From Cymbomonas tetramitiformis (taxonomy: Eukaryota > Chlorophyta > Pyramimonadophyceae > Pyramimonadales > Pyramimonadaceae), in assembly GCA_001247695.2 (NCBI GenBank), contig LGRX02035270.1:1-64000 (forward strand): DNA of 64,000 nt. Reading direction: 5' to 3'. The notes under the pieces were generated by a model. It worked only from the letters and a program-made list of their open reading frames with translations, was not told the origin of the DNA and made no database searches. Each line of letters starts with the position of its first letter. Positions within the stretch are counted from its first letter, which is position 1. This document shows, in pieces, positions 9,305 through 17,876 of the stretch. The translations under genes were made by a program, and so were the position numbers.

Positions 9305-11956
9305 ATGAGTGGCACAGACGTGTACACGTATAAGACGTCGGGTGGTATATTCAGGGGCACACCACAGACCAATCCTGATTATCAAGCTAATGCCGAGATA
9401 CCCTATCTCGGTTATGGTGCGCCCTCAGGAGCACACTATATGCAACACGGGCAGCACACCTCAGCCGTCGGTTCGTCAGGAGTATATATTGGGTTACCTC
9501 CGGTAAGCCATTATCCTCACCACCTGCCGGCAGCTTCCCTTGGCACACCGACGGGAGCACAGCCAGTGGCACCATATTCTCAACCTGCTGTCGATCCTGC
9601 TGCTGCTGCGCCCTTTTGGGCGCATTCTGAAGCCGGGCACGTTGCACCATCGTCCGGGTATCCTGGAGCAGCAGTTTCGGGCGCAGGCATGGGAGCTGCT
9701 ACTGCCGAACGGTATGTTCGGCAGCCTACAACGGGGCAATATGGTGCGCAGTTCTCTGATCCTGCTGCCTTCGCAGTCCCTATGTATAGGGCATCACCAA
9801 TGGCAGCAGCTAACTTCCTCCCAGCTGCTGCACCCGGCAGTTTATATCCAGGAGGGCCAATACCACCACCGTGGACAGCGGATCAGCCGGTGCAGTATAT
9901 GACACCATCGGCTGCACCCACCGATGCAGCGGTGCCATTACCATTACACACCTGGACTGGACATTACCCTTTCAGGAATGTTCAATTCCCAACACCCTAT
10001 CAGGGTGAAGGCTGGTACACACAGGGCCGACCTCCTTATGGGAACCCGCTGCCTATGCGTGTGGAGTGGGAACACTCACCGTCGTTGCGGCTGGGCGAGG
10101 TGCATGCGCACACATTATCTGCGCGTACAACTGATGGCGGAAACGCTACAGATAGTATGCGTGTGGACGGAATGCCGGGGCTGGGCGAGGTGCGTGCGCA
10201 CACATTATCTGCGCGTACAACTGATGGCGGAAACGCTACAGATAGTATGCGTGTGGACGGAATGCCGGGGCTGGGCGAGGTGCGTGCGCACACATTATCT
10301 ACGCGTACAACTGATGGCGGAAACGCTACAGATAGTGTGCGTGCTGACGGGATGCCGGGAGCAGATGGTGGATCAGCTGCAGCGGAGGAGGACATGAAGG
10401 ATGCGTCAGCAGTGCGTGCGTCGGAGCTGGGCAACGCCACCTCGGGCGTCTTTATGGTATCAGCTTCGGAGGCGTCCGAGATCAGCGAGGTCCGTTCTGG
10501 TGTACCGATGTCACCGCCCGATGTGGAGTCTGATGGGGAAGTTGGACCGCGAGGGCGCACCGAGGTGTTCTACGCGACGCAGTACCCGGACAACGACAGC
10601 AATGAATCGTATGCACTGCCGCGTGAGGATGGACATCCCCCACTCAGACGCCGACGTTCGAGGGCTGCATTGGGACCCTACAGCTGGAACCGTCACGATC
10701 TTCCTTACCGACATGACTCGAATTCACCGTCGTCATCGAATTCTGAAATGTCGGAGAGATCCAGAGCAAGGAGGGACGCCAAAGCGAGGAAGCGCAGGCT
10801 GGCGGAACGCGCAGGTTCGGGCTCGGGCAGTGATCACAGTGTGGCTGGGTCACAGGGGGTGGCGGACCTTACCCAGACCATCAGCGACGCAGTGGCTGCT
10901 AAGTTGCAGCAGCTACACTCTGAAAACGCTGGTGGAGAACCTTCTGCTGAAGTATCTCTAGGTCAGACGCCAGGAGCGACGCAGAGCTCGCAATCCTTAT
11001 CCATACCCGCGGTGGTTGCTAAGACGCAGCAGCCACCGCCTGGAAACGCTGATGGAGAACCTTCTGCTGAAGTATCTCTAGGTCAGACGCCAGGAGCGAC
11101 GCGGACATCGCAACCACCACCCTCAGCTGAGGATAGCTTGTCGCAGATCGCCCGAGTTGAGGAGGCCAGGCGCAAGTCCTCTGAGGGGCTCACGATGGAG
11201 GAGGCGATCAAGCTGGGCTTCCTAACTGTGGAGTTTCCCCCGATGAAGGATGACATGAGCAAGCCCCAGGGGCTCACGATGGAGTTGGCGACCAAGCTGG
11301 GTTTCCTAAGTGAGTCGCACCACGCGGCTGTGGTAACTGAGATGGTGGGAGCCTCGACTCAGGTGTGTGACTCGACTAACCCTGAATCGGGGACGCAGCG
11401 GGCGGAAGGACGTGTGGCCAAGGTCTCGTTCGAGATGGACAACCATGCAGAGCCTCCTCCTAGTAGAAGACCTTACCAGATGTCGGTGGAGGAGCTTCGA
11501 CAACTGCGAGAGAGTATTGACCCTGTACATTCTGACCCACAATCAGGTGTAGCATGTCGACAGCTGGCCAGGATGCGGCGGTCTTCCCTCGACACCATCG
11601 TCATTGATGGAAGTGATTCCTCTCCAGCGGTGGCGAATGACAGCATTGGGACCGAGGAGGAACAATGGCGGCGAATCTCGAAGGAGAAGTGGAAGGCAGT
11701 GGATCACAAGAAGGCGTACGATGGGGCGCCACGTAAGTCAACTGGCGGGATGGGAGTGACAAGCGCACACTCACCACCTAGGAGATCAGCGGAGGGCGGA
11801 GGTCCCAGTGGCGTTCCCCCAGCCGGTGGCGCAGAAGAAGGAGAAGATGATGAAGATCAATCTGAACCTCCTCGTCGACCTCCTTCTGGACCCCCACACT
11901 ATCCTCCTGGCGGATACAGTGGATCGCAGCATCGCACCGGGGAAGGGCGATGCTAG
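9305..11956 (+). CDS. Long Pro/Gly/Ala-rich hypothetical protein (host side)
   Basis: The open frame extends further upstream but the first ATG is at 9305 (MSGTDVYTYKTSGGIFRG), giving 883 residues. The N-terminal third is rich in Pro, Gly, Ala, Tyr and His and looks disordered. The middle holds three near-identical 30-residue repeats. The rest is charged, with Gln/Pro/Ala segments, paired GLTMEEAIKLGF and GLTMELATKLGF motifs and a Lys/Glu-rich end. I recognise no family. Length, composition and a second frame 66 bases downstream would fit the gag-like part of a retroelement or a host structural protein; neither is shown. The frame is intact, arguing for recent function. Confidence 0.5.
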   Translation: MSGTDVYTYKTSGGIFRGTPQTNPDYQANAEIPYLGYGAPSGAHYMQHGQHTSAVGSSGVYIGLPPVSHYPHHLPAASLGTPTGAQPVAPYSQPAVDPAAAAPFWAHSEAGHVAPSSGYPGAAVSGAGMGAATAERYVRQPTTGQYGAQFSDPAAFAVPMYRASPMAAANFLPAAAPGSLYPGGPIPPPWTADQPVQYMTPSAAPTDAAVPLPLHTWTGHYPFRNVQFPTPYQGEGWYTQGRPPYGNPLPMRVEWEHSPSLRLGEVHAHTLSARTTDGGNATDSMRVDGMPGLGEVRAHTLSARTTDGGNATDSMRVDGMPGLGEVRAHTLSTRTTDGGNATDSVRADGMPGADGGSAAAEEDMKDASAVRASELGNATSGVFMVSASEASEISEVRSGVPMSPPDVESDGEVGPRGRTEVFYATQYPDNDSNESYALPREDGHPPLRRRRSRAALGPYSWNRHDLPYRHDSNSPSSSNSEMSERSRARRDAKARKRRLAERAGSGSGSDHSVAGSQGVADLTQTISDAVAAKLQQLHSENAGGEPSAEVSLGQTPGATQSSQSLSIPAVVAKTQQPPPGNADGEPSAEVSLGQTPGATRTSQPPPSAEDSLSQIARVEEARRKSSEGLTMEEAIKLGFLTVEFPPMKDDMSKPQGLTMELATKLGFLSESHHAAVVTEMVGASTQVCDSTNPESGTQRAEGRVAKVSFEMDNHAEPPPSRRPYQMSVEELRQLRESIDPVHSDPQSGVACRQLARMRRSSLDTIVIDGSDSSPAVANDSIGTEEEQWRRISKEKWKAVDHKKAYDGAPRKSTGGMGVTSAHSPPRRSAEGGGPSGVPPAGGAEEGEDDEDQSEPPRRPPSGPPHYPPGGYSGSQHRTGEGRC
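10091..10360 (+). repeat. Three 90-bp in-frame repeats inside the long ORF
   Basis: Units start at 10091, 10181 and 10271, each beginning CTGGGCGAGGTGC. The period of 90 keeps the frame and encodes a unit starting LGEVRAHTLSARTTDGG. The copies differ by only a few bases (for example HAH versus RAH, ARTT versus TRTT), so the duplication is recent. Confidence 0.95.
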
Positions 11957-12021
11957 TCACTGCGGAGGGGCTGAGCCTGTGGACGCCTACGCCGCCTGGG
12001 TATTCATAATTCCAGTTTGAC

Positions 12022-12725
12022 ATGCCCACGGCTACTGGATTGGCATCCACGGGACCCTTCGGCGTCAACCTCTTCTACAAGGCCCTGACGTCGATCGGTA
12101 TCGTGCCCCTCACCGAGTACATCTCCGCTGGGGGGTTGGTAACTGGTTCCCCCGCCTTACTTCTATCCCCCGCTGTCCCCACCTATGTCATGATGGTGAA
12201 CAAGGACGCGGTGGACACGGTGTTACACGAGTATCACCGCAGTCCTGGAGGAAGGGGGGTGGTGTCACCAAGCTGGATGGAAATCCCAGACTGGCCCCTT
12301 GAAGAGCAGATCTCCATGCTGGATCGAGATTGCCTGGCAGCCTGGTTCGAGGTGCAGCGAAGTCAATGGTACGTAGACGAGTGCCGGAGAGAGAGGAACC
12401 TTCCGGCCTTGGAAGCTCCTGCGACGCCTCCATCCTCTTCGGCCGCGCCATCCTCATCAATGGTCAGGGCGCCATCATTATCAGTGGCTCTGACCAATAC
12501 GCCTATATTTAATGACCCGATGGTAACGCGTGTTGGCGAATTGGGTTGGCACTACCGATTTTCAGGATCTGGAATAGGGGGGCGATCAGAAAACAGGCAG
12601 AGAGCGGACAGCGCAGCAGGTCTGCGAGATTCCAGGCTGGCGGCGGTTGCTGCTATGTGCAGGTATCGGGTCGGGCTGCACCGCAGCCTGTGCTGTGCAG
12701 GGGGGATTTATGCATCTACACTGGT
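12022..12725 (+). CDS. Host-side hypothetical ORF interrupted by the provirus
   Basis: Begins at the ATG at 12022 (MPTATGLASTGPFGVNLFYK); there is a stop in frame just upstream. It contains a compact region with WMEIPDWPLEEQISMLDRDC and WYVDECRRERNL followed by a Ser/Pro/Ala linker. The provirus is inserted after base 12725. In this frame the sequence right of the provirus stops after about 12 codons, but in the next frame the left side is open from about 12513 and continues open on the right to a stop at 38968-38970, so a small frameshift or an intron is likely before the insertion. No family recognised. It may belong to the same unit as the ORF at 9305. Confidence 0.45.
12720..12725. other. 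Left target-site duplication ACTGGT
   Basis: The six bases before the first base of the terminal repeat equal the six bases after its last base (38806-38811). With one copy removed the flanks join into an open frame in which ACT GGT are whole codons. Confidence 0.9.
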
Positions 12726-12840
12726 ACTACATGGGAAGCGTGTAGAGGGGGAGTATCCTTATTAAATACAACTGTATTCCTTAAGTACCTTCTGTATTTT
12801 GCCAGGATTTACCAGTATTTCGGAACGCTTCCCATGTAGT
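12726..12840. repeat. Folded-back left tip of the provirus
   Basis: The first 15 bases (ACTACATGGGAAGCG) recur as an exact reverse complement at 12826-12840, so the outer 115 bp of the terminal repeat can fold on itself. The right tip (38691-38805) has the same arrangement, giving four copies in all. This may be a double integrase-binding site or part of the protein-primed origin (inference). Confidence 0.85.
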
Positions 12841-13645
12841 GAGCACCTACGGTTATCTATGGCAGATCTGCATAAGCCGACACCGTGATCCTTGTTATTA
12901 CCGCCGTACCTGCATCCCATGCCCGCCTTGCATTGCTCGCTTCCCAGCTCGCAAATCAGTTATCAATTGAATGATTGTGTGTTGTCATAAACTGAGAATC
13001 AATGTTATAGTAAATATAAGTTTCACTTTGTGACAACTGTGAACTTATGTGAACTTATGTAGATTGAGCTGTGAACTTATGTAGATTTCTGCGATTTTAC
13101 CAGCACCTGTAGGTTTGTGAACTTATGTAGATTTCTGAAAAATTTAAAAGGAACAATCTTTGATTGTTCCCGGTACGATCTTGAAACATGGTTTGTCATT
13201 AACTGAGAATCATCATTATAGTAAATATAAGTTTCTGTTTGTGACACAGGCACACATCTGGAAATTTTGCGATCTGGCTCCGGGAACAATCTTTGATTGT
13301 TCCTTTTATAGTTTGTCATAATTAGAGAAGTAGTATTATAGTAAATCTAAGTTTCTATTTATGACAACTATGAATTTGTGTACTGTGATTTTCCCTCACA
13401 GTGCGATTTGAGCCAGATCTGTGATCGCTGTGATCGGAGCTGATCGGAGCTGATGAGATTACGGGTTGCTATGCTTGTCATTATTAGAAATTGATCTATA
13501 TAGTAAATCTAAGTTTCACTTTCTGACACGCACCGGCTGCAGTGTGATTTATTGAAAAAGTGAGGCAATGGTTACCTAAAATATCGGGCGTTTCATGCTT
13601 TTTTTGCGATCGCACCGGGAACAATCTTTGATTGTTCCTTTTCCT

Positions 13646-13698
13646 TGTCATAAACTGAGAATGGTGTATATAGTAATTTTAAGTTTCTCTTTATGACA
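13646..13698 (-). terminator. 53-bp dyad element, TIR copy nearest the fibre gene
   Basis: Ends TGTCATAA and TTATGACA enclose an asymmetric core that reads TTACTATATA on the minus strand. It lies 36 bases after the stop of the fibre gene (minus strand) and in its direction. Four further copies follow outward at 12983-13035, 13194-13246, 13314-13366 and 13476-13528, all 53 bp and all minus-oriented. The 3'-end role is an inference from position. Confidence 0.55.
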
Positions 13699-13734
13699 AA
13701 ACTTGATTCCTTTTTCTCTTCCGATATCTTATCA

Positions 13735-14544
13735 TTAAGATTGGATTTCTATGAATTTCACAATGAAGCTTGCTTTCATACCTAGTATATCTGCGTCACC
13801 TACTAATTGTAAAGCAAACTGATTACCTGGTTTAGTTATATACGTAAATTGGTTTAATACGTCAAGCCTAGAATCACTTTCGTTAAATTCCGTTTGCGGC
13901 CGAGTAACAGAAACTATATATTTTCTACCTGTGATTTCTGGAGCTGTGATTGGTAAGTTTGATGTATCAAATGTTATGTTCAGAATCTTTCCGCCAGTAG
14001 CTATATCTGATGAAGTAAACGTCAAATTGAAGAAACAAATGAATTTTCCTGCAGGAATTTGCACGGTTCTATCACCTGGAACCCCCCCAGTCAAAGCTGT
14101 AATGACTTGACAACCCTTGTAAGACAACTGTGTCGGCAATGTCAATCTTTCTAAGTCGACGTTTTGAGCTCCATTAATATCACCCGACATGTTAATTGTG
14201 AAAAACCTATTTGTAGCTGCATCAGGTTTCCTTTGAAAATTTATAAAATATATAGTTTCAGCATCTGGTATGTTTACACCAGCGGTATTTAAACTAATAA
14301 AAGCAGTACCTGATGTTTTATTTCCAAATAAATCAATATTTGTGGTATTATTTGGTGCGGTGTTGTTTATCTCACCATTTACCCGTAAATTATTTTGAAC
14401 TATTACATTTCCATTTGTTCTTTCAATGTCATTTGTCGTACCTGACACATTTGACCATTTGCTCGATCCACCGTCTGGGGGATTGCCATTAATCGTATCA
14501 CATGTTAAATTCTTACAAACTAAACTTTGTCCAAAACTTGACAT
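13735..14544 (-). CDS. Fibre-like virion protein with MSxFG N-terminus
   Basis: A 269-residue protein starting MSSFGQSLVCKNLTCDTING. The N-terminal 25 residues resemble those of the proteins at 15107-17053 and 17076-17519, suggesting a common particle anchor. The rest is Asn/Thr/Gly-rich and strand-like with no charged clusters, as in receptor-binding fibres (inference). It is the first gene beside the left terminal repeat and 13 bases downstream of the protease gene. No enzymatic motif is seen. A structural role is supported by position beside capsid genes on the same strand. Confidence 0.6.
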   Translation of the reverse strand: MSSFGQSLVCKNLTCDTINGNPPDGGSSKWSNVSGTTNDIERTNGNVIVQNNLRVNGEINNTAPNNTTNIDLFGNKTSGTAFISLNTAGVNIPDAETIYFINFQRKPDAATNRFFTINMSGDINGAQNVDLERLTLPTQLSYKGCQVITALTGGVPGDRTVQIPAGKFICFFNLTFTSSDIATGGKILNITFDTSNLPITAPEITGRKYIVSVTRPQTEFNESDSRLDVLNQFTYITKPGNQFALQLVGDADILGMKASFIVKFIEIQS

Positions 14545-14557
14545 ATATCATATGTAC

Positions 14558-15097
14558 TTATTTAAATTTCACGCGGTATCGTTTAAAGTGTTTTATATGT
14601 GATATACCTAACAATCCTATAGCGTTAGGATAAACCAATACCGAGCCTTCTGTGACTTCACCGGTCGCTGGTAATATTAAAGGAACGTCGGAATATTGTG
14701 TTGTGGCAACCGAACCGCCTATACCGGTAGCACGTTGTGGTTGATTATGATAATCGGACGTACCGTCTGGTTTAATTATTCCTATAAGTCTGGCATCTGC
14801 TGTGCTCATTTGGGTGGACGTTGCCCCTGTATCATATATTAAAATGGCGTTTGCACCGGTCCCACCCTCTAATGATACGTTCACCCTAGATTGACGTTGA
14901 TCTGTTTTTGCTTTTGTTTTTGGTAAGTTCTGTTTATTATATCTAACTACGTTTCCTTGGGCGTCAGCAATATTTCTTACCTTGCATCGAGTATTTGCAA
15001 GTCTACCATTTATAATACCTTTTATTCTCATACCCACCCCATCTTGAACGATGGTTTCACAACTTGGTAAATTAGGATTATTTCGCTTTACAGGCAT
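14558..15097 (-). CDS. Retropepsin-like aspartic protease
   Basis: A 179-residue protein. Residues 86-97 read LIYDTGATSTQM, the hydrophobic-Asp-Thr-Gly-Ala catalytic signature of clan AA proteases, with D89 as the predicted catalytic Asp. A Gly-rich flap-like stretch (ATGIGGSVATTQ, about 123-134) follows, and AIGLLGISHI (159-168) matches the second hydrophobic-Gly motif of retropepsins. The 85-residue N-terminal extension is basic and could be a propeptide or packaging segment. Retropepsins act as dimers; one active-site motif per chain fits. It sits inside the virion module between two fibre genes, so a role in particle maturation is likely (inference). I see no adenovirus-type cysteine protease elsewhere in the element. 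Confidence 0.75.
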   Translation of the reverse strand: MPVKRNNPNLPSCETIVQDGVGMRIKGIINGRLANTRCKVRNIADAQGNVVRYNKQNLPKTKAKTDQRQSRVNVSLEGGTGANAILIYDTGATSTQMSTADARLIGIIKPDGTSDYHNQPQRATGIGGSVATTQYSDVPLILPATGEVTEGSVLVYPNAIGLLGISHIKHFKRYRVKFK

Positions 15098-15106
15098 TTA
15101 CAATAA

Positions 15107-17053
15107 TCAGGTAAAATAATTGAATCCTGGGCTTACCCAAATCAATACACCGCCACCAGCAGCGGCAACTTTAGATTCCATAGCTGTTCCGATGTATGAA
15201 TCGCCCGCTGTGATCTGAGCACTATTAATTTCCCCACCTACTATGCATTTCACACGTTGACCCTTCACATACGTATTATCTGTAGCAGCGGCATTCCTAC
15301 ATGTCGTGAAACCACGTCCGATCAACACAAAACAACTTTGAGTTGTAGCACTGTCTTGAATACAGACACCGATGGGTGTGCAGTTTTGGTTACTTTGAGT
15401 ATACGAGTTATTAAAAGGTTGAACTCCATTTACGGTGTTTATTCCATCATCATCAAACATGACAATCGTTGCAGCCGTAATGGTATTAGCGGTGTTATTA
15501 ACAAATGTAAATACATCCCCGGTGAACCGAAGCGGACTGGTTGGAAGAGTGGTATTAGCGTACGCTTTCGTAATCAGTGTCAACGGTACGCCTGATAGTG
15601 TGAGTGAATTGGTTGAACTTGGATAAGCGTAATTTAATGAATTGGATAAAATAACAGACGCAGAATTTAATTCATCCAATTCCGCAGTTGAACCGGTATT
15701 GCCCACAGCCAATACTTGAGATAAACTTGGAACACCGCCGCCACTGGAAACAGGACCATATCGCACCTCATTGGATGCTGTGTCATAATGCAACATTTGT
15801 GACTCGCTTGCTGGATCGGGACTGGCCCTGACAGGTCTGATATAAAAACTACTTGCGACACCGGCGTTTAATTCAACCCCGCTTGCATTCAAAACGATTG
15901 TGTTATCAGTGTTAACCGCACTCTGAGTAGAGTTTTGTCCTGCGAGAGCACCTATGTTTATGGAACTTTCACCGGCTGTAAATTCCCCTGCATATTTTCC
16001 GATGTTCACGGCTGCATCTTTGCAATTGTTCTGCCCACAGTCGTCCCCAATAGACACGACATAAGAACCGCAATTGTTATTGCATGAACCAGAACCAATT
16101 GCAATCGTATCATTACTTGTTGTATTGTTAATAGATAATGCATTGCGGCCGATTGCGATAGAACGGTCTCCAATGTGGTCGGCATTGGTAAACCCTTGAG
16201 TCTGCTCACCGATGCTAACTTTCCCAAATCCACCAGAGCCACTTTCAATTCTAAGATTATTCCCACTAAGTTTCTCTTGATTGACAATCATGGTACCTGT
16301 ACCTGTATATGAAACATCGGCGACACTGCTTGCAGCCCCTCGGGTGGTCACATCTTGAAGTGTAGATGTATCAGGTTGAACTGGGAGATTTGTTAACGCT
16401 GACCCATCACCCACAAATGCAGAAGCACTAATACTATTTGTGGTCGTGCTACCTTGGTCAGTGACCGATTGTAGATTCTGATTTGCACCAGAAGGTAAGT
16501 TTGTCAAAAGGCTTCCATCTCCGCGATATTTGCCTGCAGTCAATGTGATATCACCGCTGTTGAGCACGAGTGGACCGTCGTTGATTAATAGACCACTGCC
16601 CAATGGCTCTATATTGATTGTCGTTTGCATACATGTAATTTCATTAATACCGGTTTCCCCAATTGAGACTCGTGTTTGTTCAACAGGATCCAAGCTTTTA
16701 ATCTCAAACGATGCATCGAGGTCATCGAGACCTGCTGAAAATCGTGATTTGGAAACCGGGTTGTTCAACACGAAATCGTTGAATTTGATTGATGTGTGTA
16801 CTTTTAGCGACCCATCTGTCAACAAGGACATTTGTTCTCGTTCATTCAATGGGTCTTGAGTATCTATAAATTTGATATCGTTCTGGTAGCGTATGTCCGA
16901 GCCGATGTGCATGGTCTCAAGCGGTGATTCAAGGCTGCCTATAGTTTGACACACCACTGTATCGCACGTTAGTGTATCGGTTGGACCCGTGCCATTTACA
17001 AATGGTTTACCGTTGATTTCTGTTACAATTAAATTTGAACCGAAAGCTGACAT
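15107..17053 (-). CDS. Large fibre/adhesin-like virion protein with YadA-type head repeats
   Basis: A 648-residue protein beginning MSAFGSNLIVTEINGKPF. Residues from about 295 to 385 contain repeats of the form SIAIGRNA, TIAIGSGS, VVSIGDDC, AVNIGKYA and SINIGALA, the pattern of trimeric autotransporter heads, here with paired Cys residues. A segment ending MLHYDTASNEVRYGPV resembles linkers of large-virus fibre proteins. The last 150 residues (with GDSYIGTAMESKVAAAGGGV near the end) form a separate domain that recalls small phage decoration or tip proteins. A TATA-like box (TATAATATATA) directly precedes the ATG. Likely a trimeric host-attachment fibre; the exact target is unknown. Confidence 0.65.
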   Translation of the reverse strand: MSAFGSNLIVTEINGKPFVNGTGPTDTLTCDTVVCQTIGSLESPLETMHIGSDIRYQNDIKFIDTQDPLNEREQMSLLTDGSLKVHTSIKFNDFVLNNPVSKSRFSAGLDDLDASFEIKSLDPVEQTRVSIGETGINEITCMQTTINIEPLGSGLLINDGPLVLNSGDITLTAGKYRGDGSLLTNLPSGANQNLQSVTDQGSTTTNSISASAFVGDGSALTNLPVQPDTSTLQDVTTRGAASSVADVSYTGTGTMIVNQEKLSGNNLRIESGSGGFGKVSIGEQTQGFTNADHIGDRSIAIGRNALSINNTTSNDTIAIGSGSCNNNCGSYVVSIGDDCGQNNCKDAAVNIGKYAGEFTAGESSINIGALAGQNSTQSAVNTDNTIVLNASGVELNAGVASSFYIRPVRASPDPASESQMLHYDTASNEVRYGPVSSGGGVPSLSQVLAVGNTGSTAELDELNSASVILSNSLNYAYPSSTNSLTLSGVPLTLITKAYANTTLPTSPLRFTGDVFTFVNNTANTITAATIVMFDDDGINTVNGVQPFNNSYTQSNQNCTPIGVCIQDSATTQSCFVLIGRGFTTCRNAAATDNTYVKGQRVKCIVGGEINSAQITAGDSYIGTAMESKVAAAGGGVLIWVSPGFNYFT

Positions 17054-17075
17054 TATATATTATACTTTTTATATT

Positions 17076-17519
17076 TTAATCTGTATTCCGATAAGATGTT
17101 GAAATCACATACCAATTTCCTGGAATGTCAACAATGGTAGTTCCTGATTGAAACGTCCTTTCGCCTGATGCAATTAGAGTGACGCTCGTTATACTTTCGC
17201 CATTGGTTGTACCATTTTCCAAAGTAATATCGCCGTCAATTGTGTCTGAATATCCATTTATTCTGTCACCGTCAAACTTTTGAAGAGTCACTATTCCGCC
17301 CGTTCTGGCTGTTCCGTTATAAATTGTAAACATTTTACCTTTGATAGCAGGTAGACATTCCGGCAACCGAACAGTTGAAGCAGTATCACCTAATATAATT
17401 TGATTCTGTACATCATCCTTTGTTAATTGTATCAATGTTCCATTTCTTAGTGTTGTGCGAAACGTAGTATTGGCATAAGTCAAGGTTTTTGCATTCAATT
17501 CATTTCCGAAAGCTGACAT
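17076..17519 (-). CDS. Small fibre-head-like protein with MSxFG N-terminus
   Basis: A 147-residue protein starting MSAFGNELNAKTLTYANTTF, sharing its first residues with the two larger fibre candidates. The body has the layout of strand-rich tip domains (TVRLPECLPAIKGKMFTIYN, then ESITSVTLIASGERTF and GNWYVIS), known in tail-fibre and large-virus surface proteins. GTATATACAATG places a TATA-like box against the start. It lies 13 bases downstream of the 106-residue gene. Likely a minor surface protein on the virion. Confidence 0.55.
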   Translation of the reverse strand: MSAFGNELNAKTLTYANTTFRTTLRNGTLIQLTKDDVQNQIILGDTASTVRLPECLPAIKGKMFTIYNGTARTGGIVTLQKFDGDRINGYSDTIDGDITLENGTTNGESITSVTLIASGERTFQSGTTIVDIPGNWYVISTSYRNTD

Positions 17520-17532
17520 TGTATATACTAAT

Positions 17533-17853
17533 CTATGAAAAAAACAAAGGTACAGGTTGCAACAATCGACTATTCAATGGATGCTCCATCGGAAAATGGA
17601 ACATTTCCATCTTTTGAGAAAGCTTTTCACCATGCCCTAAAGTATAACTTTTGTATCCCGCCAAAGGATGAACGTTGCTTATCCTGAATGGTGGATATGT
17701 GATGTCATTGATTGTTTTACACGGGAGTTGTTGCATCATAATCGGTCTAAAACCTGACATTTGAAACATCGTCGCGGTGTGAATCTGTTTGTCCACGTTC
17801 GGTCCTACATCTTTTATCATGTTGTACCCAACCAATCCTGATTGTTGAGCCAT
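17533..17853 (-). CDS. Hypothetical virion-module protein, 106 residues
   Basis: Starts MAQQSGLVGYNMIKDVG and ends in a hydrophobic LLQPVPLFFS. Rich in Met, Pro and His, no family recognised. It lies between the small fibre-head gene and the major capsid gene with short gaps and its own TATA-like box (AATAGTATACAAACATG), so it probably belongs to the particle or its assembly. Confidence 0.55.
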   Translation of the reverse strand: MAQQSGLVGYNMIKDVGPNVDKQIHTATMFQMSGFRPIMMQQLPCKTINDITYPPFRISNVHPLAGYKSYTLGHGEKLSQKMEMFHFPMEHPLNSRLLQPVPLFFS

Positions 17854-17876
17854 GTTTGTATACTATTAACCGCTTT

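Larger units (their letters stand above)
12726..13731 (+). repeat. Left terminal inverted repeat, 1,006 bp
   Basis: Reverse complement of 37800-38805. It starts ACTACATGGGAAGCG and ends CCGATATCTTA, four bases before the stop of the first fibre gene. It holds five 53-bp dyad elements (12983, 13194, 13314, 13476, 13646), three 21-bp hairpins and four copies of GTGAACTTATGTAGAT or a variant. The repeats create an 80-residue open frame at 13077-13319, which I regard as spurious. Confidence 0.95.

Noticed and set aside
13077..13319. 80-residue open frame in the left terminal repeat and its identical mirror at 38212-38454
   Set aside because: It is composed of 53-bp elements and 21-bp hairpins read as codons, lacks the TATA-like box of the other genes, and has no protein-like features beyond that.
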